From Metarhizobium sp017305935 (GTDB taxonomy: Bacteria > Pseudomonadota > Alphaproteobacteria > Rhizobiales > Rhizobiaceae), in the NCBI RefSeq assembly GCF_029601685.1, contig NZ_JARRIR010000015.1:42522-106521 (forward strand): DNA of 64,000 bases, given 5' to 3'. The position numbers and the translations under genes are program-made. Below, in pieces: positions 32,389-40,400 of this stretch. The notes below the pieces were generated by a model that worked only from the letters and a program-made list of their open reading frames with translations, had not been told where the DNA came from and did no database searches. Within the stretch, counting starts at the first letter, position 1, and each line of letters opens with the position of its first letter.

Positions 32389-32937
32389 TCACCAGACGAG
32401 ACCGTCAATCGCTTCGTAGCGCTCGCGTTCATCGTCCGGCTCTTCGCCCTCGATGGAGAGGTCTGTGGTAAAAGTGTTGAAGTATATGCCCGTCTCGGCG
32501 GCGATCTGGCGAGTGATTGCGCACAGGCCGTACAGGCGGTCGTCGCTCACTTCCTCGCGGGGCGCAGGGAAGTCAGCGACGAAATGCCACCGTCCGGTGC
32601 GGCTGTCGTACCATTCGTTGGTAGACCAGTCGACGTGGACGTCGTTGCGCAAAAGGTCGATGCCATCGGGTTCGCCCCAGTAGTGCGTGAGCTCCTGTCC
32701 GGCGCACCAGATCCGCTCGCCCAGATCATCTGCCTCGGGGCCGCTCGGTGCCAGTGCGAGTTCGCGTTCCGCGGCAAGCGCACCGCGCACAAGATCGACG
32801 AGCTGGTCGAGCCGCTCCACGAGCCCGTCGTGTGCTCCGCGGCTGAATTCGTCGTTGCAGCCAAGGCGATTGGCCATCGCCATGAGGCGGAATCCTGCGA
32901 ACTTCGCGTAAAGTTCGACATAGTGGAAATCAGACAT
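32389..32937 (-). CDS. Conserved-looking protein of unknown function
   Basis: 182 residues, soluble and acidic, with no motif I can assign (starts MSDFHYVELYAKFAGFRLMA; includes WSTNEWYDSRTGRWHFVADF). Codon use and lack of a competing frame support a real gene. Upstream of the ATG, CTTTCGT...ACGAAAG forms a stem whose 3' arm runs into the GGAG ribosome-binding site. It follows ssb on the same strand, so a role in early establishment is possible but unproven. Confidence 0.65.
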   Translation of the reverse strand: MSDFHYVELYAKFAGFRLMAMANRLGCNDEFSRGAHDGLVERLDQLVDLVRGALAAERELALAPSGPEADDLGERIWCAGQELTHYWGEPDGIDLLRNDVHVDWSTNEWYDSRTGRWHFVADFPAPREEVSDDRLYGLCAITRQIAAETGIYFNTFTTDLSIEGEEPDDERERYEAIDGLVW

Positions 32938-33363
32938 TGTAAGTCTCCTTTCGTTTCTGACGAAAGGTGTCCACGCTGTAGCCCAGAGGGGTCAGGGACC
33001 GCGGTACGCGGCCGCCGCGCGGCAAGCGGAGGAGCCGATTTTGTGGCGTCGGCCTCGGGCCGGCGAAAGAAAATTGGAGGGGCCGCGCTGTCCTTGAGGC
33101 CGGATGGGCTGGCGTAAAATGGACAGTCAGAGAGAGATAGCCCGCGGCCCCGATCAGGGGCCGCGTCCGTATGGGCCGGGGTGGTTTGGAGGGGGTGGTT
33201 CACCCCCTTCATGGGTGGGGGAGCTGGAGGGGGCGGGGCGTGCCCTGCCCCTTCCGGGGAGAGTTTGAGAGGGGCGGCCTGCCCCCCTCTCATAAGCAAG
33301 GACGAACGGTCGATCCGCTCGCCCTCGCTCATCCTGAACATCGCGACCCTCGGGAAACGCGGG
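32938..33363. other. Intergenic region with hairpin array B
   Basis: No gene recognised between ssb and the unknown 182-residue protein. It holds the SD-overlapping stem next to 32950-32968 and hairpin array B. Open frames here are shadows. Confidence 0.6.
33144..33291. repeat. Hairpin array B (four tandem stem-loops)
   Basis: Stems: GCGGCCCC/GGGGCCGC (33144-33151, 33157-33164); GGAGGGGGTG/CACCCCCTTC (33188-33197, 33201-33210); a 14-bp stem GGAGGGGGCGGGGC/GCCCTGCCCCTTCC (33226-33239, 33242-33255); GAGAGGGG/CCCCTCTC (33267-33274, 33284-33291). It shares GTTTG, CTTCATGGGTG and GAGCTGGAG spacer words with array A. Three deviations from perfect pairing are all G.T on the plus strand. Confidence 0.75.
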
Positions 33364-33389
33364 AAAACCCGGCGGCTTGCGCCGCCGGG
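33364..33389 (-). terminator. Intrinsic terminator of ssb
   Basis: On the minus strand a perfect 9-bp stem CCCGGCGGC...GCCGCCGGG with a 4-nt loop is followed by TTTT, 17-42 bp after the ssb stop codon. Confidence 0.75.
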
Positions 33390-33405
33390 CTCCTGGCCTT
33401 CCCGC

Positions 33406-33807
33406 TCAGAACGGGATGTCGTCGTCGAGATCGCGCTGGCCGGCTCCGTTTTCGCTTTGCTGCGCCCGGCTCAGGAAGTCGACCGTCTCGGCGATGATCT
33501 CGCTGCCGTAGCGATCGTTGCCCTCCTGATCGGTCCACTTCGTGTAGTGGATGCGGCCGCGAACCAGAACCTTCATACCCTTCTCGCAATATTCCTGGAT
33601 CGTCTTGCCGAGGCCGTTGAAGGCGGTGATGCGGTGCCACTCGGTGTCCTGAACCCGGTAGCCCTTCTCATCCCGGACAACCTTGCCTTCCGAGTAGCGG
33701 GGGCGCGAGGTGGCCAGCGTGAAGTGGGTGATCCGGGTGCCGCCCTGGGTGGAGCGGGTTTCGGGGTCCTGACCGATGTTGCCGGCGAGAATGACGATGT
33801 TCTGCAT
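33406..33807 (-). CDS. ssb: Single-stranded DNA-binding protein
   Basis: 133 residues of the OB-fold SSB family: MQNIVILAGNIGQDPETRST, then TEWHRITAFNGLGKTIQEYC and VRGRIHYTKW, ending in the acidic tip DLDDDIPF that recruits partner proteins. Element-encoded SSB protects incoming single strands during conjugation. It lies early in the inferred leading region. The 5' leader contains a nested stem-loop (GGTCTC/GAGACC outside, CGGAGGGA/TCCCTCCG inside). Confidence 0.95.
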   Translation of the reverse strand: MQNIVILAGNIGQDPETRSTQGGTRITHFTLATSRPRYSEGKVVRDEKGYRVQDTEWHRITAFNGLGKTIQEYCEKGMKVLVRGRIHYTKWTDQEGNDRYGSEIIAETVDFLSRAQQSENGAGQRDLDDDIPF

Positions 33808-33811
33808 TGTA

Positions 33812-33854
33812 GGTCTCCGTTGCCTCTCGGAGGGACCATCCCTCCGACGAGACC
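33812..33854 (-). promoter_or_regulatory. Stem-loop leader of ssb
   Basis: Outer arms GGTCTC (33812-33817) and GAGACC (33849-33854) enclose a perfect inner stem CGGAGGGA-CCA-TCCCTCCG (33828-33846). The outer 3' arm on the transcript (GAGACC) includes the GAG of the likely ribosome-binding site, so the fold could control ssb translation. Confidence 0.55.
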
Positions 33855-34526
33855 CGGCCAAGGACGGCGGGAGACGCCTGCAACTGCCTGCTTGCGGGCA
33901 GCTCGCCCATAAGGCCCGGAGTGGGGCGGGCAGCCGCGCTTGCGCGGCAACACGGTCCGGAGCCGCGTGGGTTGCGGCCGGAAACCGAACGGACTTAGGG
34001 GATCCGTCAGTCGGAGGGATTGGTGCCTCTGAACGCATACGAACCGAGACGCACAGCCGAACCATCGTCCTTGCCGGCAGCAGCGAAACGGCAGGCCCTA
34101 TGAGTCTGCGCCGCCCAGGGCGGCATCCGGAATCTTCCATTTCCGGCCACCCGCTTCTTCGCTCGCGGAAGCTGTCCGGGACGAGGACGAACAAGGCTGT
34201 CGGCCGAATGGCACGGAATGGCGCCGCATCCGCTTCGATGGCGGAAGGTGCGATCCGACAGAATTGCGAGGGGTGGGAATGAAGGTGATCGCGGCTTGCT
34301 TTCACGGCGCGAAGGGGACTGACCGACGGCGCAACAGCCGTTCACGGCCTGCGGGAGTCATGCCGATGGTCGGGCGATCCCGAGCGACCGGGTGATGCTG
34401 ACGGGAAACGGCGGCACGGGGCCACAGCATCGACGCTCCATGCCTGACCTGAGCGGGAAAGCCGGACATCCGGCGGCGCAAGCCGCCCTGGTTTTCTTGT
34501 GGCAGTGATCGATCGCGGTCGGCGGG
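33855..34526. other. Gene-free interval upstream of ssb
   Basis: About 670 bp without a convincing gene; open frames on both strands are Arg/Ser/Pro-rich shadows. At 34448-34499 the plus strand carries a near copy of the ssb stop-and-terminator segment: CTGAGCGGGAAAGCC, then GGCGGCGCAAGCCGCC and a GTTTTC tail, compared with CTGAGCGGGAAGGCC, GGCGGCGCAAGCCGCC and GGTTTTC on the other strand at ssb. Confidence 0.55.
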
Positions 34527-34943
34527 TCAGCGCGAAAACACCGAGACGCCGAGGGCGTTGACGTTGACAATCGCGGCTATGCCGATGAACAGGCCGCCCG
34601 CGCCGCCGAGCAGATTGAGCACTATCGTCGAGTCAATCGCGTTCTTTGTGACGCCGAGCACGAGGGAGTATCCCGCAATGGTGGCCGGAATCGCGAAGAT
34701 CGCCAGCGCGATCAGGCGCAGGGCCGGATTCCTGGCAAAGCCTAGAACCACGATCACCAGCGCAATCGATAGCAAGGCGGCGCCCATGGCGGCAAGACCG
34801 GACAGGAAAAGCCCGGCGCCGGCCCCCCAAGCATATTGCGCGGCCGAGAGGCCGACCATGAAGGGCAAGGCGTAGATAGCAAAATTGTAGGCGATGATGC
34901 AGAGCGTTATCGTCAACGAGATAGCAAGCAAGATCAGCGACAT
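34527..34943 (-). CDS. Small integral membrane protein, unknown function
   Basis: 138 residues with four hydrophobic helices (LILLAISLTITLCIIAYNFA; LFLSGLAAMGAALLSIALVI; LIALAIFAIPATIAGYSLVL; LLGGAGGLFIGIAAIVNVNA). Not a family I recognise. It is in the leading region, so a surface or entry-exclusion-like function is conceivable, but nothing in the sequence shows it. Confidence 0.7.
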   Translation of the reverse strand: MSLILLAISLTITLCIIAYNFAIYALPFMVGLSAAQYAWGAGAGLFLSGLAAMGAALLSIALVIVVLGFARNPALRLIALAIFAIPATIAGYSLVLGVTKNAIDSTIVLNLLGGAGGLFIGIAAIVNVNALGVSVFSR

Positions 34944-35077
34944 CGAAACCTCCAGATGAACGGTTGAGGGTTACGACAGGCTGCCCGCAAATACGCTCCG
35001 CCTGCGACTATGCTACTGCGCCGGTGCTGCATGGATGTGCAAACAAAGCCATCAACTTCTCCTTTAGTCAAGTATTT

Positions 35078-35119
35078 GGGGGCCGGACAGCCCCCCGAAG
35101 GCGGCGCTTACGCGCCGCC
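35078..35119. terminator. Double hairpin at the end of the DUF2493 gene
   Basis: GGGGGC/GCCCCC (35078-35083, 35090-35095) is followed by GGCGGCGC-TTAC-GCGCCGCC (35100-35119). The loop of the second hairpin contains the stop codon of the DUF2493 gene. No clear T-tract, so it is better seen as a 3' stabiliser or weak terminator. Confidence 0.5.
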
Positions 35120-36046
35120 ATCAAATTGCATGGTGGGGATGCCGAGCTTGCGAGCCTTGTCCGCGAGGTTTCCCTGAATGCCGCCGCCGCCGAAGACGAG
35201 GACGCCGACCGGCAGCACCTCCAGCATAGTGTCGTTGCGCTTGTAGGGAGCCTGTTTCGCCGGATACTTCTCGAAGTCGGGCGTGAAGGCGATCTGCGGC
35301 ACCTTGCGGTTTTCTGCCCAACGAGCAGCGATGCGCTCTGCGCCCGTCTTCGCGCCACCATGGATGAGCACCATGTCGGCGTGCTTCGCATGGACCTGAT
35401 CGAGTTTGGCCCAGATCAGGGTGTGGTCGTTGAAGTTGGTTCCGCCCGAGACGGCGACCTTCGGACCGGCGGGCAGCAGCACCTCCTTCTCAGCCCGGCG
35501 CTTCGCGGCAAGGTAGTCTCTGGAGTCGATCATCGCGGCTGTCAGGTTGCGATGGCTGACCTTCGAGCCGGTGCGGGGCCGCCAGGCGCTGCCGGTGTGG
35601 TGCTCGAAGGCCTCGGCGGAGACATCGCGGAAGAGCTCCATGCTGTTGCGCCGTTCGATCATGGTCTGGCCCTCTGCCGTGAGGCGTTCGAGCTCGACCG
35701 ACTTCACCTCGCTGCCGTCCTGTTCTTTCTGGAGGCGACGCTGCGCAAGCTCGTTGTCGTCCAGCTCGCGCTCCACCCGAGCGGTGGCGCGGTGGAAGAG
35801 ATTAACGGCTCCCCAGAGCAGTTCTTCGAGATCGGGTTCGAGGCGCGTGTCGCCGAGCGTGGCGATCAGGGCGTCGAAGATATCGGCGACGGCTGCGGCG
35901 ACGGCGTTGCCCTCCGGAAGCGGCCTCGGATCGGGTTCGTCCTGATACGGCCGCCAGCCGTAGAGCTGGAGTTCGTTGAGGACATGATCGGTGGGGGACG
36001 AGGTGTGGATCGGCTCGTAGCCTGCGGTTTCGTCTTCGTTCGTCAT
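35108..36046 (-). CDS. DUF2493 / SLOG-family protein (YspA-like)
   Basis: 312 residues. The N-terminal 190 residues are helical; the C-terminal part has the SLOG Rossmann pattern: KVAVSGGTNFNDHTLIWAKL, then MVLIHGGAKTGAERIAARWA and VGVLVFGGGGIQGNLADKAR. SLOG domains bind nucleotides or nucleotide-derived signals and occur in stress and anti-phage pathways. The start at 36046 (MTNEDETAGY) is chosen because the upstream extension overlaps a hairpin region. Common in this ICE family; role unknown. Confidence 0.85.
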   Translation of the reverse strand: MTNEDETAGYEPIHTSSPTDHVLNELQLYGWRPYQDEPDPRPLPEGNAVAAAVADIFDALIATLGDTRLEPDLEELLWGAVNLFHRATARVERELDDNELAQRRLQKEQDGSEVKSVELERLTAEGQTMIERRNSMELFRDVSAEAFEHHTGSAWRPRTGSKVSHRNLTAAMIDSRDYLAAKRRAEKEVLLPAGPKVAVSGGTNFNDHTLIWAKLDQVHAKHADMVLIHGGAKTGAERIAARWAENRKVPQIAFTPDFEKYPAKQAPYKRNDTMLEVLPVGVLVFGGGGIQGNLADKARKLGIPTMQFDGGA

Positions 36047-36372
36047 CGTGAGCGTCCTTCGTCTGGAGACCGCGACCATCGCGGCCTTCGCAGGCGTCGA
36101 CGCCCACAGGCGGACCGGACTGGCAGCCCTCGTCTCTCGCGAGGGCCTCGATGGCCAAGCCCGGCTATTTTGCTTCGCGATGCAAAGGCGGCACAGCCGC
36201 CGGCGGAAAATAGCCGGGCGCCGCGCCATTGCCCGGCCGGGCCGTTTGTGGGCCGATCGCCCTCTCAGAAGGCCGTGGCTGCGGGCTCTCGGACAGCAAA
36301 GGCCGCTTGCGATGATGAACGGAGACCGCAGGTGAAGACGCCTTTACCGCGCCTTATCCCCCGCCGATCGCC
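36047..36372. other. Intergenic region with nested 12-bp inverted repeat
   Basis: CCCGGCTATTTT (36160-36171) is perfectly inverted as AAAATAGCCGGG (36207-36218) and encloses the smaller hairpin GGCGGC-ACA-GCCGCC. Two further small stems, CCGCGA-CCA-TCGCGG and GCCCTCG-TCTCT-CGCGAGGGC, lie nearer the DUF2493 start. No gene seen. Confidence 0.6.
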
Positions 36373-37419
36373 TCAGCCGTCCACGAAACGGCGGACGTCG
36401 TCAGGATGAATTTGCTCCATCAGTGCCGCCCGGAGGGCGTCGACTCCGCGCCATCGCAGATCCTCGTTGAAGTCCTCAAGCTTCGGCGACAGGGAAATCG
36501 CCTCGATCCCGAGGCTCGCTGCTCTGGCAAGCAGGCTGTCGCGTGCGCCATCTCCGGCCGGATCGCGATCGCGGAGGACATAGAGCCTGCGGAGCGTCGG
36601 CGGAAACAGGATGGCGGCGAGGTGCGCGGCCGAGAGCGCCGCCATCATGGGCATGTGGGGCATGACCTGACGGGGCGACAGCACGGTCTCGATGCCCTCG
36701 CCGGCTGCCAGCACCTCATCCGCGACGCCGAACCGGACGCCGTGCCCGAGAAGGTCTCCCATCGCCCGTCGCGGTGAATCGACGGGCGCCTTGCCCGAAC
36801 CGTCCGGCGAAAGCCAGGTGCGGTGCGCGCCGGTCTGCCTGCCGTTGAGGTCGGTGACGGACGCGACGATCGCCGGCCAGATCTCGGTGGGCGAATGCTC
36901 GTCCGGTTTATAGTAGCACCGACCATGGTAGCGCAGCGCGGTGACGCCGGATAGCGACGTGATCGACCGCCCGTTGAGGTAGATTTCCGCAAGCGTGCCG
37001 CCGATCGGCTGCGACATCGCGAAAAGTCGGCGCGAGGCTTCCGGCGATCCCGACGGCGCGGGGCTGGACGTGCTGCCGGTCGGCGTCCCCGTCTTCTCCG
37101 GCTCGGGATGAGGGAGCGAGAGGAACCGGCGCGCTTCCTCTGCCACGTCCTTGAAGTCGATGAGGCCGAGCGCCTCGCGGATGACATCGAGGAGATCGCC
37201 GTGTTCCCCGGTCGATGCGTCGGTCCATTTGCCGGCTGCGCCCTTGCCGGTTTCAGGCCCGGTCAGGCGCACGAACATCGAGCGTCCGGGGCTGTTGCGC
37301 GCATCGCCAACCTGCCAGTACCGCCCGGCGCGTCGGCCGGATGACAAGTATTGGCGGCAAACCGCTTCGGCGTGATGGCCGAGGCGGATAGCCAGTTCGG
37401 AGGCGTCTTGACGGGACAT
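36373..37419 (-). CDS. DUF7146/Toprim domain protein (primase-like)
   Basis: 348 residues. The N-terminal part has the plasmid primase-like pattern YWQVGDARNSPGRSMFVRLT and GKWTDASTGEHGDLLDVI; the C-terminal half is a Toprim-like domain (VLAAGEGIETVLSPRQVMPH with the Glu, then LYVLRDRDPAGDGARDSL with the DxD). It is probably involved in DNA priming or nucleic-acid processing after transfer. The start shares one base with the stop of the helicase gene (TGATG). Confidence 0.85.
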   Translation of the reverse strand: MSRQDASELAIRLGHHAEAVCRQYLSSGRRAGRYWQVGDARNSPGRSMFVRLTGPETGKGAAGKWTDASTGEHGDLLDVIREALGLIDFKDVAEEARRFLSLPHPEPEKTGTPTGSTSSPAPSGSPEASRRLFAMSQPIGGTLAEIYLNGRSITSLSGVTALRYHGRCYYKPDEHSPTEIWPAIVASVTDLNGRQTGAHRTWLSPDGSGKAPVDSPRRAMGDLLGHGVRFGVADEVLAAGEGIETVLSPRQVMPHMPMMAALSAAHLAAILFPPTLRRLYVLRDRDPAGDGARDSLLARAASLGIEAISLSPKLEDFNEDLRWRGVDALRAALMEQIHPDDVRRFVDG

Positions 37420-40400
37420 CAGGCGGCCTCCCGCTCGCCGATGCGTTCGACCGGAAATCGGTCGAGCACTTTGGCAAGCACGACCGGGCCATTCGCGTCG
37501 GTCGGCACGAACATGCGCAGCTTCCACGAGATGATCTCGTGGAACAATCCGTAGGCCGTCAGGCGCTCGCGCATCGTGTCGTCGAAGCCCGACAGCTCGA
37601 TGCGGTTCGCGCCCATAACGCGGACGCGGCGAAGCTGAAGGCCCTCGGCGAGGTCGAGGATCGTCCGGCCGTCCATCAGCGCCGTGAAGGCGTCGTCTGA
37701 CGTGATCCTTACCGCGCCGGTCGTGGTGGCGGTCGCCGCCCATTTCGGCGAGACCCTGCGACCGATGATGCGCTCGCCCTCGTCTGTCTGGAGCCGGTAG
37801 ACGCGCGTCGATTCGTTCGGCAGCCGTTTCCAGATCGGCAAAAGCAGTCCTGTGACCATGTGAAGCGTCGCGTCGGTGAACTCCGGCACCTCGGCGATCT
37901 CGGCGCTCCAGGCTGAGGCGAAGGTGTTCCGGTCGGTTTCGACCCAGTGGGTCTCTCCCATGAAGCGCACCGGGATATTGTGGGCCTCGGTCGGGCGGAT
38001 CAGGCGGACGCGCCGTTCGACCTCGCCATCATCAAGCATGACGCTGCTCGCCGGGATCTGGACGGCGGCTCGGCCGGAGCGCTCGTTGACGAGCAGCTTT
38101 GCGCGCGGATCGCCGAGTTCGGCGAGAGCTGCGTCGAGCGTCACCGGCCGGTTGCGCCTGCGCTCGTTGATCGTGAGCAGGCTGGTTTCCGCGCCGGTGC
38201 GCGGATACGTGTAGATCGTCTGGCGATCGACGACGACGAAGCTCTCGGCGCGCAGCGTCTCCAGCCCGGCGTCATAGGTTCCCGAGGCGATCGCACCCTC
38301 GATCCGGGCGGTCAGGAGCTGCTCGAAGGCGGTGAAGAGGATGCCCTGAAGTTCGATCGTGAGAGCGAGCATGCGATTGAGAAACGTCGTAATCGGCGGC
38401 AGCTCGTCCTTAATGCCCGTCGAATCCATCAGCTTTAGGCCGGTGGCCCGCTCGAAGCGGTCGAGCGAGCAACCCTCGACCTTGCCGCGCACCAGCAGAA
38501 GGTAGAGCTGGCGCAGTGCATCGCGGGCGTAATGGCTTTCCAGATTGTCCTCGGGGCGGAACAGCCCCTGGCCGCCCGTCTGGCGCTGGCCGCGCGTGAT
38601 CGCGCCCAGCGTGTCGAGGCGGCGGGCGATGGTCGAGAGGAAGCGCTTCTCGGCCTTCACATTGGTCGAGATCGGCCGGAACAGCGGCGGCTGCGCCTGG
38701 TTGGTGCGGTGCGTGCGGCCAAGGCCCTGGATGGCGGCGTCTGCCTTCCAGCCTGCCTCGAGCAGATAGTGGATGCGCAGCCGCGTGTTCTTCGCCGACT
38801 TCTCCGCATGGTAGCTGCGCCCGGTGCCGCCGGCGTCGGAGAAGACGAGCACGCGCTTGGCGTCGTCCATGAAGGATTGGGTCTCGGCGAGATTGGCGGC
38901 TCCGGCGCGCGTCTCGACGACAAGGCGGTCGACGGCGACGCTGCCGCCGCCCTTGCGCACGATGCGTCGCGACCGGCCCGTCACCTCGGCAACGGTGTCC
39001 GTGCCGAAATACTGGACAAGCTGGTCGAGCGCGCCGGGAACCGGCGGCAGGTTGGCGAGCTTGGCGATCAGCGCGTCGCGGCGGGCGACGGCCTCCCGGC
39101 TTTCGACCGGCTGGCCGTCGCGATAGACCGGTCGAGACGACAGATTGCCCTCCGAATCCGTGAACGGCTCGTAGAGCTGGACGGGGAAGGAATGGGCGAG
39201 ATAATCGAGGACGTACTCGCGCGGAGTGATGTCGACGCGGACGTCGTTCCACTCCTCCGTCGGTAGCTCCGCCAACCGCCGTTCCATCAGCGCCTCGCCG
39301 GTCGAGACGATCTGGATGACGGCCGAATGTCCCGCCTCCAGATCGGCGGCTATCGAGCGCAGCAGGGTCGGCGTCTTCATTGAAGTCAACAGATGGCCAA
39401 AGAAGCGCTGCTTGGCGCTTTCGAAGGCCGAGCGCGCGGCGGACTTCGCCTGCTTGTTCAGCGTGCCCGACCCGCCTTCGCCGCCGCCAGTGATGTTGGC
39501 CGCCTGCATCGCCGCATCGAGATTGTTATGGATGACGGCGAAGGCCGCGGCATAGGCGTCGTAGATGCGGATCTGCTCGGCCGTCAGCTCATGCTCGACG
39601 AGCTCGTATTCGACGCCGGCGAAGGAAAGCGAGCGGGCGGTGTAGAGGCCGAGGGCGCGCAGATCGCGGGCGAGCACCTCCATCGCCGCGACGCCGCCGG
39701 CCTCGATCGCCTCGACGAACTCGGCGCGCGTGGCGAAGGGGAAATCCTCGCCGCCCCATAGCCCGAGCCGCTGCGCATAGGCGAGATTGTGGACGGTGGT
39801 CGCGCCGGTGGCGGAGACATAAACGATACGGGCGTTCGGAAGCGCATTCTGGAGGCGCAGGCCGGCGCGGCCTTGCTGCGAGGCGGCGACATCACCGCGT
39901 TCTCCCTTACCGCCCGCGGCGTTCTGCATCTGGTGCGCCTCGTCGAAAATCACCACTCCATCGAAGTCGGAGCCCAACCATTCAACGATTTGCTTGACCC
40001 GCGAAACCCTCTCTCCGCGGTCGTCGGAGCGCAGCGTGGCGTAGGTTAAAAATAGGACGCCTTCGTTCAGCGCGATCGGCTTGCCCTGCGGGAAACGCGA
40101 TAGCGGCGTGACCAGAAGGCGCTCCATGCCGAGCGCACTCCAATCGCGCTGCGCGTCCTCGATAAGCTTGTCGGATTTGGAGATCCAGACCGCCTTGCGC
40201 CGGCCCTGGAGCCAGTTGTCGAGGATGATCGCGGCCGACTCGCGTCCCTTGCCGACGCCAGTGCCGTCCCCGATCATGAAGCCCTGGCGGAGACGGACAG
40301 CGCCTTTTGCGTCCTCGACGGCGGCGGACAGCTTGTCGAAGGTGATGTCGACCGTCCATTTGCCGGCGAGGAAGTCGGCATGTGCTTCGCCGGCATAGAT

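Noticed and set aside
33171..33912. Plus-strand Gly/Pro-rich open frames over array B and ssb
   Set aside because: Translation of hairpins and the antisense of ssb; no gene features.
34007..34345. 112-residue minus-strand frame in the gap upstream of ssb
   Set aside because: Arg/Ser/Pro-rich, no SD, no conserved pattern; treated as non-coding.
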